Made by a program: the position numbers and the translations under genes. From assembly GCA_025937785.1 (NCBI GenBank), contig JAICQQ010000042.1:1-47207 (forward strand): a stretch of DNA of 47,207 nt, in the 5' to 3' direction. The notes beneath the pieces were generated by a model that had not been told where the DNA came from, made no database searches, and saw nothing but the letters and a program-made list of their open reading frames with translations. The stretch comes from Polyangiaceae bacterium. Lineage in GTDB: Bacteria > Myxococcota_A > Polyangia > Polyangiales > Polyangiaceae. Positions 30,434 to 38,922 of the stretch are shown one piece after another (within the stretch, counting starts at the first letter, position 1; every line of letters starts with the position of its first letter).

Positions 30434-33406
30434 TCAGTACATGCGGCACTCGGGCAAAGCCCCCGTAACGACGATCGGGTGCTGCCGTGTCTGTTTGATC
30501 AGCAGGTCTCGGTAGGCGCCGACGAACTTGTACTCGACCTCGACGGCGAAGTACGGATTCTGTTGATCCGGGTCGAGCAGATTCGAAAAATGCGCATTCA
30601 AGAAGTTGAGAGCGCACGATAGCTCCTGAAGCTCCGAGGGCTCGAGCACGTTGGCGTCGGTCAGATTCGAGTGACTCCGATAAGTGATAGTCGGTGGGTT
30701 GCGCAGGCGTTCGTAAACGATCTGATCAGTGGTGATGCCTGGTGCGGGGTTGGTGACCGCGGCCTCGCCCAGTTGGGCATTGATGTAGTGGACGTCGGAT
30801 CGGACCGGATCGAGCACGTTGCGACTGACCCCTACGCCCTGTGCGCGTTCGGAGCGATACGCTTCGTGCACGAGTACGGCCATCGCCACCTGACGATGGT
30901 CGATGTTGGCGAGTTGGCGTTCGTCGTGCGCGCGCTGGCCGTACAAGCTGGCCCACACGACCCGCAGCGAATCTTCGAGTGAGTCTCCCTCGGTGTCGAG
31001 CGCCATGCCCTCGGACGTGTACAAACCCGCGCCGTTGAAGCCAGGCAGATCCTCGGCGTTGGAGCTGCTGCGCATGCGGATCCTGCGCACCCCATAGCGC
31101 TCGCGAACCGCGGCCTCCAGATCTACCATCAGCTCGTCGTCGACCGGATGACTCAGGATCAAGTCCTGGATCTCTTCGAGCACGCGCCGGCGTTCGTGGT
31201 AATCGGCGAGAAAGTCGGCGTCTTCTAGCGCCGCCAGGTACCGCGCGCGCGCGCCGCTGTCTCGTGCGTGCTTCCAGAAGTGTGCCATCGGCACGGCAAA
31301 AGCACGCGGAGGGACGGCAAAACGCCCGCAGCCCCGCACCGCAGCCGACACTTGGTACATTTCGGCGAACTGCGCAGCCTTGCCACCCACGACGGGCAGG
31401 TCTTCGAAGCCGGCGCTCTCGAGATCGACGAACTCGACCACCTCGAGATCGAGGCGTGGCTCGAACGGGTCACCGGAAGGACGGCGGGACTCCCAAAAGG
31501 CATTGGCATCCTCCGACGACGCTGGACTCAGCGCGAAGCCTGCCGGCGTGACCTCGAAATGCACCAACTCCCCCAAATAGGGCTCGATCCTCTCGTCAGC
31601 GCGCGCGTGGCTCAGCGCCATGTTGGGGGTTCCGCGGTTCTGACTGAGCACGTTCACGTGCGACAAAGGCGTCTGGAACGCCTCGGTGATGAGGCCACCC
31701 ACCAGCGGGATGTCGTTGGGGACGTCGTCGGTCACCACGATCACGTCGGGCCCGAGCCGCGCTGCGTTCAGATCCTTGGCGGCAATGAATTCGAGCACGC
31801 CATAGCCTTCCGCTACCGAAAGCGGCTGGAAGTCGATGTTGGAGAAGGGGGCATTCGGCCCGACCAAGGGCAGCGTGCCCTCGACGTCGCGAGCACGTTC
31901 GATCTGATCGGCCGCCTGCGCCCGGACGGTCCAGAAACGGGGATCGAGCGTGTGCGCCGCGGTCATGAAAAACGCCTCCCGCATCTGCTCCCCGGTGATC
32001 ACGTCCCCGACGGCGAACTCGAGCGTGCCCCAGCCGTACCCAGGATACTTCACGAGGGTCGCGCCGTAGTAGCTGCGTCCCTCGGCGACGAAGTAGTTCT
32101 TTTCGCTGTACTCCCACCAACCCGCGTCATACGCCGCGCGCTCCTCCGGAACGCAGCGATCGAGGTGCGCCATTCCCATCAGCACCTCTCGCGCGAAGGT
32201 GAAATGAATGTCCCACGCTTCCGAAGAGAGCAGGTGAACCACGCCGCCCGAATCCAGATCGATGACGACCTTGACCGCGGCTGAATCCAGGCTAGTACCG
32301 CCGCGCGCCAGCTTCTCGAAGTCGGTCCGCGTCCGGAGGTATCGAAGCCGCGAGCCCACCTCGCGCTCGTCGACCATGTCGCACTCATTGGCAGCACCCG
32401 GGCTCGGTTCCCGGCAGAATACGTGAGGCGCCGCCGGTTCCGGCCGCGCCAGCGCCGACCGCTCGGGGAAGACCATGAAATCGAGCCGCGTGACGAGCGC
32501 GCCACTGTCGCGCTCGAACACGCTGATGACCATGTCGTCGTTCCGGTCGACGCCGAGCAACTCGTACAGCGACCCCTCGATCAGGAACAGCCCAAAGCCC
32601 CCGGCTTCGAGCGCCTGGTCGGACGCGAGCGCTAGCTCGACCCCCTCTTCGACGCCGGGCCAGGGCGCGCCGGGCGGCTGCGGCGCGATCCGAACCATGA
32701 AGGCAGCGAGATCGAGCGTGTCATCACTGGTGTTGAAGAGCTCCACGAAGCCGGACTCCTCGTCCTCGGGCAGGGCGACCTCATTGAGGTCGAGGGGGGC
32801 GGAAGGCTCGGGCCAGACCTGAGGCCAGTCGTACGCCTCGAAAGTGACGTCTTCGAGTTCGATGCGTTGTTCCGGAGGTTCGCAGCTCTCGCCGTTCGTA
32901 CGATCCGCGGAGGCGTAGCGACAGATCTCGAACTCGCCGCTGGCGTCGGGGTAGCGCGCGTAAACCTCATTCTCGTCGAGCGCCGGAAACTGGACCCGAT
33001 CTACCGCCTCGCAGCGCCCCTTCTTCCACACCTGCAACACTTCCCCGCCGGCACTGAACTTGAGCGGGAGGTGTCGCTCCCCTTGCCCGGGCGAGTCGTC
33101 AGCGTAGAGCACCACGCGCTCGCCGGGGGCGAGGTTGAGCTCGGGCAAGGCCGTGCGCCGCTGCTCGACGTGACCAATCTCGAAGTCCGATAACCGAAGC
33201 TCAGCGTCGCTCACGTTGACGAGCTCGACGTAGTCTTCGGTCTCGAGCTGATCGTCGAGGGACGCTCCGTCGTTGTTGCTCATCACTTCGTTGATCGCGA
33301 GCTCGGGAGCGTTCGCCCGTGCGTCGCACGCCGAGGACCGCTGGACGACGGGGTTGCCGCAACCCAGCGCCAGCGTCGCCCCGACGACCATCCAGAGACT
33401 TCGCAT
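30434..33406 (-). CDS. Lipoprotein with lamin-tail domains and a dikinase-like module
   Basis: 990 aa from ATG 33406. A lipoprotein signal ends at ATLALGCGN. Two lamin-tail domains follow (INEVMSNNDGASLDDQLETE, then DYVELVNVSD; and LNEVALPEDEESGFVELFNT). The second half resembles PEP-synthase/glucan-water-dikinase modules: first a swivelling phosphohistidine domain (TPLSHVNVLSQNRGTPNMAL, with the candidate His), then an ATP-grasp domain of the PEP/pyruvate-binding type (VVGGKAAQFAEM, RIRMRSSSNAEDLPGFNGAG, DSLRVVWASLYGQRA). His domain before ATP-grasp is the order of glucan, water dikinase. An ATP-using fold behind a lipoprotein signal is odd, since ATP is scarce outside the cytoplasm. The gene is divergent from the cysteine-rich lipoprotein at 33513. 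Confidence 0.78.
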   Translation of the reverse strand: MRSLWMVVGATLALGCGNPVVQRSSACDARANAPELAINEVMSNNDGASLDDQLETEDYVELVNVSDAELRLSDFEIGHVEQRRTALPELNLAPGERVVLYADDSPGQGERHLPLKFSAGGEVLQVWKKGRCEAVDRVQFPALDENEVYARYPDASGEFEICRYASADRTNGESCEPPEQRIELEDVTFEAYDWPQVWPEPSAPLDLNEVALPEDEESGFVELFNTSDDTLDLAAFMVRIAPQPPGAPWPGVEEGVELALASDQALEAGGFGLFLIEGSLYELLGVDRNDDMVISVFERDSGALVTRLDFMVFPERSALARPEPAAPHVFCREPSPGAANECDMVDEREVGSRLRYLRTRTDFEKLARGGTSLDSAAVKVVIDLDSGGVVHLLSSEAWDIHFTFAREVLMGMAHLDRCVPEERAAYDAGWWEYSEKNYFVAEGRSYYGATLVKYPGYGWGTLEFAVGDVITGEQMREAFFMTAAHTLDPRFWTVRAQAADQIERARDVEGTLPLVGPNAPFSNIDFQPLSVAEGYGVLEFIAAKDLNAARLGPDVIVVTDDVPNDIPLVGGLITEAFQTPLSHVNVLSQNRGTPNMALSHARADERIEPYLGELVHFEVTPAGFALSPASSEDANAFWESRRPSGDPFEPRLDLEVVEFVDLESAGFEDLPVVGGKAAQFAEMYQVSAAVRGCGRFAVPPRAFAVPMAHFWKHARDSGARARYLAALEDADFLADYHERRRVLEEIQDLILSHPVDDELMVDLEAAVRERYGVRRIRMRSSSNAEDLPGFNGAGLYTSEGMALDTEGDSLEDSLRVVWASLYGQRAHDERQLANIDHRQVAMAVLVHEAYRSERAQGVGVSRNVLDPVRSDVHYINAQLGEAAVTNPAPGITTDQIVYERLRNPPTITYRSHSNLTDANVLEPSELQELSCALNFLNAHFSNLLDPDQQNPYFAVEVEYKFVGAYRDLLIKQTRQHPIVVTGALPECRMY

Positions 33407-33512
33407 GTTCAACGAGCTCCCCAACGCTGCAACGCTCGTGCCTTGCTCGAGCAAGCCCCAGACGGCGCAGATTGGCGCGGCTTGGCATGGTCCATGCGTT
33501 GTTCGACGGCTC

Positions 33513-34310
33513 ATGATGGCTCGAGTGGGCAGCTTTGTCGCTTTCCTTGGCTGCGGGTGGATGCTCGGCGCGTGCGGGAGCACCACAAAAAATGACGTAG
33601 AATCGGATACTTCTACAAACAGTCCTGGGACCAGTAGCGCCGGCGGAAGCGCCTCCGGTTCTGGGGGCTCGACGACTCAGGGTGTGACAGCGGCCGTCAG
33701 CACGAGCGCGGGAACTGGCACAGGTGGCACAACCATGACGGCCTGCCCATCCTTCGAACCGGCCGTGGGGAGTATGTGCAGTCAGGAGGCCCAAGTGTGC
33801 GGCTACGAGCAGTGCGCGCCTCCGGAGTACAACGATCGCCATCTGCTGACATGCATCAACGGCGCCTGGGCACTCACCGAATCCACTGCCTGCCCCCCGC
33901 TGCCCTGTCCTCCGACGCCTCCCGTGTTGGGAAGCGTCTGCGAGGAGCACGTCACCCCTGAACTCTGCACCTACGCCGACGCGTGCGGCGGGGCTTTCGA
34001 AGTCGCGTGTGTCGAGGGGAACTGGCAGGCGGCCGGCGGCGAAGAGCGCGACGTACCCGCTGCTCCCGACCCGCCAGCGCCGATGTGCCCGCCTTACCCC
34101 CCGTACCTCGGCGACCCGTGTTGCCCCGCCAGCGTACCGGAGACGTGCGACTACAGCGCCACCGCGACCGGAACCGACGGGGCCGCGGGCGCGTCATTCC
34201 TCATCAATCCCGTGGGAAGCACGAGCGGCGGCGGGGCGGAACCGCCACTCACCTTGACCTGTGCGGTGTGCACCCCTCAGATGACCTGGGGCTACTGTAA
34301 CCTCGAGTAA
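33513..34310 (+). CDS. Cysteine-rich lipoprotein, paralogue 1
   Basis: 265 aa. Lipoprotein signal (VGSFVAFLGCGWMLGACGS; Cys in LGAC), then a Ser/Thr/Gly linker of about 50 residues typical of myxobacterial surface proteins, then a Cys-rich domain. The Cys-rich part includes QEAQVCGYEQCAPPEYNDRH, LTCINGAWAL, and repeated CPP motifs ending DPCCPASVPETCDYS and LTCAVCTPQMTWGYC. It is probably disulfide-bonded at the cell surface. The function is unknown. It is closely similar in plan to the next gene, 5 nt downstream. The start has two adjacent ATGs (33513, 33516). Confidence 0.8.
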   Translation: MMARVGSFVAFLGCGWMLGACGSTTKNDVESDTSTNSPGTSSAGGSASGSGGSTTQGVTAAVSTSAGTGTGGTTMTACPSFEPAVGSMCSQEAQVCGYEQCAPPEYNDRHLLTCINGAWALTESTACPPLPCPPTPPVLGSVCEEHVTPELCTYADACGGAFEVACVEGNWQAAGGEERDVPAAPDPPAPMCPPYPPYLGDPCCPASVPETCDYSATATGTDGAAGASFLINPVGSTSGGGAEPPLTLTCAVCTPQMTWGYCNLE

Positions 34311-34315
34311 ACTGC

Positions 34316-35245
34316 ATGACTCATCCTTCGCATCCAGTCCTGATCCTCGCCCGCTCCAGCATGTTGGTCAGCAGCCTCTGCTTCGGACTGCTGTTCGCCT
34401 GCGGCGGCAGCACTGAAGGCAACGCGGACGACACCACGGGACCGACCGACGGTGGACCCACCGATGGTGGACCCACGGATGGCGGTCCTACGACGAACGG
34501 CGGCCCCACGACGAACGGCGGCCCCACGACGAACGGCGGCCCCACGACGAACGGCAGCCCTACGACGAGCGGCGGTAACGGCGGCAGTGGCGGTGGGAGC
34601 AACGACTGTCCCTCCGTGGAGCCCGCCGAGGGCGCGAGCTGTTCCGAAGACGCACAAGCTTGTGCCTACGAGAATTGCGTGGCCCCGGACTACCGGAACG
34701 GTCACGAGCTCATGTGCGTCAACGGTGCCTGGTCGCTCTTCATCGAGACGCCCTGCGACGACGTTCCCATCGACTGCCCGCCGAACGTCTACCTGGGCGC
34801 GTACTGCGGCGCGCCGGAGGGTACCGGCCCGTGTACCGTCTACGACGCTTGCGGTTCATTCCGCCAGGTGTATTGCACCGACGGCTACTGGCAGTACCCT
34901 GCGAACGACAGCGAAGATGCGGCGCCGCCGCCGGACGGGTTCGGGGGCGCTTCTGCCGGGGGAGCTGGGCCTGCGGCAACTGCGACCACGGGCCCGATCA
35001 GTCCAATGCCTTTCTGCCCGGCTTACCCGCCCACGGAGGGCTCACCGTGCTGTCCGAGCAGCTACCCCGAGTACTGCGACTACTCGGTGAGCGGTTCCGA
35101 CAGCGCCGTCGGTATAGCCGCCACGGGTGGTGCCTTCACTGCCGTCACTACCGGTAACGGCGCCGGCGACCCCGTCGCCCCGATCCTGACCTGTGCGGTC
35201 TGCGCACCCAACATGTACTGGGAAGCGTCGGACGTCTGCCCGTAG
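34316..35245 (+). CDS. Cysteine-rich lipoprotein, paralogue 2
   Basis: 309 aa. Same architecture as the upstream gene: lipoprotein signal (MLVSSLCFGLLFACGG), low-complexity Gly/Pro/Thr linker encoded by tandem DNA repeats, then a Cys-rich domain. The matching motifs are AQACAYENCVAPDYRNGHEL, MCVNGAWSL, SPCCPSSYPEYCDYS and LTCAVCAPNMYW. The two genes are clearly a tandem duplication. The linker DNA (34445-34561) is the part most likely to vary in length between strains. It probably shares a transcript with paralogue 1 (5-nt gap). Confidence 0.8.
   Translation: MTHPSHPVLILARSSMLVSSLCFGLLFACGGSTEGNADDTTGPTDGGPTDGGPTDGGPTTNGGPTTNGGPTTNGGPTTNGSPTTSGGNGGSGGGSNDCPSVEPAEGASCSEDAQACAYENCVAPDYRNGHELMCVNGAWSLFIETPCDDVPIDCPPNVYLGAYCGAPEGTGPCTVYDACGSFRQVYCTDGYWQYPANDSEDAAPPPDGFGGASAGGAGPAATATTGPISPMPFCPAYPPTEGSPCCPSSYPEYCDYSVSGSDSAVGIAATGGAFTAVTTGNGAGDPVAPILTCAVCAPNMYWEASDVCP
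34445..34561 (+). repeat. In-frame 15-nt and 18-nt tandem repeats
   Basis: Three 15-nt units (ACCGACGGTGGACCC type) at 34445-34489 are followed by four 18-nt units (ACGACGAACGGCGGCCCC) at 34490-34561; the last is diverged. They encode TDGGP and TTNGGP repeats in the lipoprotein linker, so copy-number changes keep the frame. Confidence 0.85.
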
Positions 35246-35287
35246 GCACCCCCTCGCTCCCACCGGTCTCGCAACACGTAACGAGCC

Positions 35288-35455
35288 AGCGGCTCAGACA
35301 ACTTGCGCGTGCCCTCCGGTGTCTCGTACCTGCTCGAGAACCGCGCCATCACCAAGCGCGTATTCCCGGAACTGTTCCGTAACGCGTGCGTCGGAAGCCC
35401 ACCTACATGGGTCCGGCGCACCTTCTGAGACACCTGGCGACCCGAGCTGCATGAC
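35288..35455 (+). pseudogene. Fragment of a circularly permuted ATP-grasp gene
   Basis: The plus frame at 35297 reads [16 protein letters not shown] and then [11 protein letters not shown]. This is the highly conserved core of DUF404/DUF407 (circularly permuted type-2 ATP-grasp) proteins. The frame stays open to a TGA at 35453-35455 but loses similarity after about 35383. No start or remaining domains were found. It is a remnant in the gap 35246-35719; the rest of that gap, up to the GAGGG before the next ATG, shows nothing else I can support. Confidence 0.6.
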
Positions 35456-35719
35456 GTCCCGTCAGACTCGATTACGCTAGCGGTACAGCCCGCGCACACA
35501 ACCAGTTTTTGCGCCTCCATCTCCTGGGAAACCAGCGCGTGGTGCGACGCACGCTGGGCTCACACGACCGCCGTCGACCATCCTGCGAGTGGAGAACGGA
35601 GCACGAATTTCTGACGATTCATTATTCTGCGTTTGCTGACGGGTGAACCCTAATTCGACCATGGGGCGATCCGTATATCGAATTACCTCGCCGGTTCGGG
35701 CTGCGAGGGCGTGGTGCAC

Positions 35720-36808
35720 ATGGAAGCTTCATTTCAATGCCCAAGTTGCGGCGCGGAAATGTTCGAAGGCGCGCATTTCTGCATGGCTTGCGGCAGTTCG
35801 ATGAAAAAAGGCCACGAGCGCGAATCAGTGTCGTCGAACCCCGTGCTGCCCGACGGCCCGCTCGAACTCGATGAAGACTGGGACGACGCGCACAGAGCCG
35901 TACTCAGCCAAGAGGCTGCCAGCGCGGCCGTCGTCGGCGAAGAGCCAGTGCCCGACGAAGAGATCGAGATCGAGGAGCTGGCGGCGAAATCCGACAGTAA
36001 GCATTCGAAGGGGCAGGTGCTGTTCGCACTGCGTCAGGTGCGCGACTACCTGATCGAGCTGGATCTGGAATCCAGGCCCAGCAGCGACTGCCTCGAGGTG
36101 TGCCGCAACGTGCTCGGCTCTCTGAATGGGGCTACCGAGAGTCTGGGCAACGACGTAGCAGCCGCGTGCGCGGAACTCGCCAGGGCCCTCGGGGGTCGCG
36201 ACACGCAAGCCGACGAGCTGTCGCTCGTCAAGAAGAAGTACAACGCCGTCGCCAGTCTCGTGCCGGAACTCGGCGAGTTCGATGCCGAGCGGCGCGACCG
36301 CGTGAAGCTGATCCTGCGCTCGATCCTGGAACAGGTCCCGGGTCTCGGACCCCTGGGCCGCAGCAAGCTCGAAGCCGCCGGCTACGCAGACGTCCAGAAG
36401 CTGAGCCTCGCCAGCCACGAAGACCTGGTAGCCGCCGGGCTGGCCCCCGAGCTCGCCACCAAGGTGTTCGAGCGGGTGCTCCGCTTCAACCGCCGCCTGA
36501 ACTCGGTGCCCCCTGAAGCCGATCGCTCCGCAGAGCGCGAGCGACTGAAGCGGTTGACCCGAACGCTGACGGAGCAGAACCAGCAGTACGAAGCACTCGA
36601 GAACGACTGGTCCAAAGGCGCGCTGGGCCTTCGCAACAAGCTTCGGGAAGAGCGCGCTGAAACGATGTCGCAGGTGAGCCTACTGCTCGCGCGCCTGGGC
36701 GAGCTCGGGACCGCCGAACGCATCGAGCGCTTGCCGTTCGACAAGAAAGCTTCAGAACTCGAGCGCCTCTTGGGCGCGCTCGACGACACGCACGGATCGA
36801 CACCCTAA
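35720..36808 (+). CDS. Zinc-ribbon, helix-hairpin-helix and coiled-coil protein
   Basis: 362 aa, soluble. An N-terminal zinc ribbon (C7-x2-C10 and C21-x2-C24) is followed by an acidic linker and a helical region. A helix-hairpin-helix-like segment lies near residues 200-245 (QVPGLGPLGRSKLEAAGYAD, then VQKLSLASHEDLVAAGL). The C-terminus is a coiled-coil (LTRTLTEQNQQYEALENDWS onward). ATG 35720 has GAGGG upstream at 35705-35709; GTGs at 35711 and 35714 are in-frame alternatives. First of three co-directional genes (21 nt to the next) ending in a bactofilin, which suggests a scaffold or assembly role; the HhH could bind DNA instead. Confidence 0.78.
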   Translation: MEASFQCPSCGAEMFEGAHFCMACGSSMKKGHERESVSSNPVLPDGPLELDEDWDDAHRAVLSQEAASAAVVGEEPVPDEEIEIEELAAKSDSKHSKGQVLFALRQVRDYLIELDLESRPSSDCLEVCRNVLGSLNGATESLGNDVAAACAELARALGGRDTQADELSLVKKKYNAVASLVPELGEFDAERRDRVKLILRSILEQVPGLGPLGRSKLEAAGYADVQKLSLASHEDLVAAGLAPELATKVFERVLRFNRRLNSVPPEADRSAERERLKRLTRTLTEQNQQYEALENDWSKGALGLRNKLREERAETMSQVSLLLARLGELGTAERIERLPFDKKASELERLLGALDDTHGSTP

Positions 36809-36829
36809 CAATGTATCGGGAGATGGAGC

Positions 36830-38068
36830 ATGGCTGATTACTCACGCGATGAAGTCTTACGCCGCGTCAGACTGAAACAGAAACTGCGAGGAGCCAACCT
36901 GGCGGGCGTCGACCTGTCGGGCGCTGACCTTTCCGGCGTCGATTTCGGTCGCGCAGATCTGGACGGAGCCAATCTGGAGGGAGCCAAGCTCATTGGCGCA
37001 CTGCTGAAGAACGCGAGCTTGCGCGAGGCGTTCCTGAAGCAGGCCGATCTGTCTGGAGCCAACCTGGAGCGGGCCGATCTGAACGGCGCCCACCTGGAAG
37101 AGGCCCGACTCGAAAAGGCCAACCTCAAGCGCACTTCGCTGGAGGGCGCGGGCCTCGAGCAAGCGAACTTGGACGAAGCGATGCTGAGCGGAGCCGAGCT
37201 CTCCGGCGCGAAGCTGGGTCAAGCCATCCTGACGCGAGTGGACCTGTCGGGCGCCGAAATGCTGGCGTGTGAAGCGGCCGGCGCCAACTTCAGCGGCGCT
37301 CAGCTACAGAATGCCAATCTCGAGGGGGCGCGACTGGAAGAAGCCGTGTTCGTAAACGCCGACTTGGCCGATGCCGACCTCAGCGAAATCCAGGGCCGGG
37401 GGGCGCGCTTCGATGGTGCATCGCTGATGCGCACCAACCTCGAAGCAGCAGACCTTTCCGAAGCCAACTTGAGTGAGGCTGATCTGCGGCACGCGGTGCT
37501 CTCGACGGTGCGCTTCGAGCGCACGACTCTGGAAGGGGCCAAGTTGAACGCGGCCGTGCTCGAGGGCCTCGACCTGTGCTCGGTGATCGCCGCGTCGATC
37601 GACACGAGCGCCTCGGGCGACGGGAGCCAACGTGTCCATGGCGAACAGATAGCCGTGTTCTTGACCGGCACCGCCGAAGTCACGGCGCCGAGCACCCGCT
37701 ACTTCGGGCGCGGCGACGTCCTGCGCGACGCTACGCTCGAGTTCGGGAAGAACTCCATGATTCACATCGACAGCCGCTTCGAGAATTGTTCGATCGAGCT
37801 CGGCGAGGGCGCCGAGCTGACCATCGGCGAACCCGGCGTCTTGAAGGACTGCCAGATCACGGGCGCCGGCAACGTCACGGTCCACGGGCGCTTCTTCGAG
37901 CGCCAGAGCCCGGGCATCGTCGGCGTCAAGCGCTTGGTGGTGAGCTCGAGGGGCGCCGTGGTCGGTGCCATCGAACAGGCCGTTGACGCGACGGTTTTCG
38001 CGTTTCAACCCGGTTGCCGGCTGCGGGTCAAGATCGCGCAATCGAAGCTTGGACAGGCGGCGGAGTAA
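36830..38068 (+). CDS. Pentapeptide-repeat protein with bactofilin-like C-terminus
   Basis: 412 aa. Residues about 15-245 are nearly continuous A(D/N)LxX pentapeptide repeats (ANLAGVDLSGADLSGVDFGR and so on), forming a right-handed quadrilateral beta-helix of roughly 45 repeats. Residues about 270-405 are not pentapeptides but short beta-strand repeats of the bactofilin kind (GAGNVTVHGRFFE, LVVSSRGAVVGAIEQ). No signal peptide or membrane helix. GGGAGATGGAGC just before the ATG is a fair ribosome-binding site. It is central in the operon with the zinc-ribbon protein and the bactofilin (12 nt to the latter), suggesting co-assembly into a filament or scaffold. Confidence 0.85.
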   Translation: MADYSRDEVLRRVRLKQKLRGANLAGVDLSGADLSGVDFGRADLDGANLEGAKLIGALLKNASLREAFLKQADLSGANLERADLNGAHLEEARLEKANLKRTSLEGAGLEQANLDEAMLSGAELSGAKLGQAILTRVDLSGAEMLACEAAGANFSGAQLQNANLEGARLEEAVFVNADLADADLSEIQGRGARFDGASLMRTNLEAADLSEANLSEADLRHAVLSTVRFERTTLEGAKLNAAVLEGLDLCSVIAASIDTSASGDGSQRVHGEQIAVFLTGTAEVTAPSTRYFGRGDVLRDATLEFGKNSMIHIDSRFENCSIELGEGAELTIGEPGVLKDCQITGAGNVTVHGRFFERQSPGIVGVKRLVVSSRGAVVGAIEQAVDATVFAFQPGCRLRVKIAQSKLGQAAE

Positions 38069-38080
38069 GGAGGCACGGCG

Positions 38081-38863
38081 ATGAGTTCAACGAGCAGTAT
38101 GAATCCCACGAGCAAGCGAACGGTGGTCGAAGAGGGCACGCATTTCACGGGAAACCTGACGTCGACGTGCCCCATCGACGTCCGCGGTCGGGTGGAAGGC
38201 GATGTGCACGCGCCGTCGCTCACGGTCAGCGCGCGAGGCGCGGTGCACGGTCACGCAAAGGTCGGCTCCGTGCATTCGGAGGGTGAGCTCTCGGGCGAAT
38301 TCGAAGCCGAGACGGTCGAGCTCTCTGGAACGGTCAAAGACAAGACCGTGATCCGCGCGCGTTCGCTCGAGGTACGCCTGTCTTCGACCAAAGGGCACCA
38401 GGTAGTTTTCGGGGACTGCGAGCTCTCGGTCGGCGACGAGCCCACCGAGTACGACATGATCGAAGAGCCTGCCCCAGCAGCGAGCGTTGCCGTCGCGCCC
38501 GCGCCGGATGCTGTGGCCCCCGCCGCGGACGTCCCCAGTGCCCCAGAGCCGGTCGCAGCAGCCCCCGCAGAGCCCGCCGAAGTCAAGGCCGAAGCCGAGG
38601 CCCAGCCCGAGGCCGAGGCCGAGGCTGCCTTCGACGCCGCCGGCCCAGCGGCACTCGATGCAGCGCAGGACGAGGAGTCACTGGAGAACGCCGATGAAGA
38701 GAAGCCCGTAGCTAACAGCATCGAAGAAGCGCTGGCTTCCGAGGCCGAGGCTCCCGAAACCAAGGCCAAAGGCAAGGGCAAGAACGGCAAGCGTAAGGAG
38801 AACGGTGGCGAGGCGAGCAGCGGCTGGTCTCAACCGCCGTCCCAACCTCCTCCCGCCGAGTAG
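38081..38863 (+). CDS. Bactofilin (polymer-forming cytoskeletal protein)
   Basis: 260 aa. The bactofilin domain (about residues 12-110) is a beta-helix of short G-x-V/I repeats (VEEGTHFTGNLTSTCPIDVR, then GRVEGDVHAPSLTVSARGAV). A long Ala/Pro/Glu tail follows (residues about 125-235), ending in a Lys-rich stretch and Pro-rich end. Bactofilins polymerise without nucleotide and organise envelope growth, chromosome positioning or motility proteins in myxobacteria. The acidic-then-basic tail may dock partners. GGAGG lies 9-10 nt before ATG 38081. Last gene of the operon; a hairpin follows. Confidence 0.9.
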   Translation: MSSTSSMNPTSKRTVVEEGTHFTGNLTSTCPIDVRGRVEGDVHAPSLTVSARGAVHGHAKVGSVHSEGELSGEFEAETVELSGTVKDKTVIRARSLEVRLSSTKGHQVVFGDCELSVGDEPTEYDMIEEPAPAASVAVAPAPDAVAPAADVPSAPEPVAAAPAEPAEVKAEAEAQPEAEAEAAFDAAGPAALDAAQDEESLENADEEKPVANSIEEALASEAEAPETKAKGKGKNGKRKENGGEASSGWSQPPSQPPPAE

Positions 38864-38885
38864 CCCGGCGAGCATCGAACCGCGT

Positions 38886-38922
38886 CACGGGGTGCCTCTC
38901 GCGCCCCGTGCGCTCAGCTGAG
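38886..38922. terminator. Hairpins between convergent genes
   Basis: CACGGGG (38886-38892) pairs with CCCCGTG (38904-38910), followed at once by the palindrome GCTCAGCTGAGC (38912-38923). It lies between the convergent ends of the bactofilin and lipoprotein genes, so it is a plausible bidirectional terminator, though without a U-run. Confidence 0.45.
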
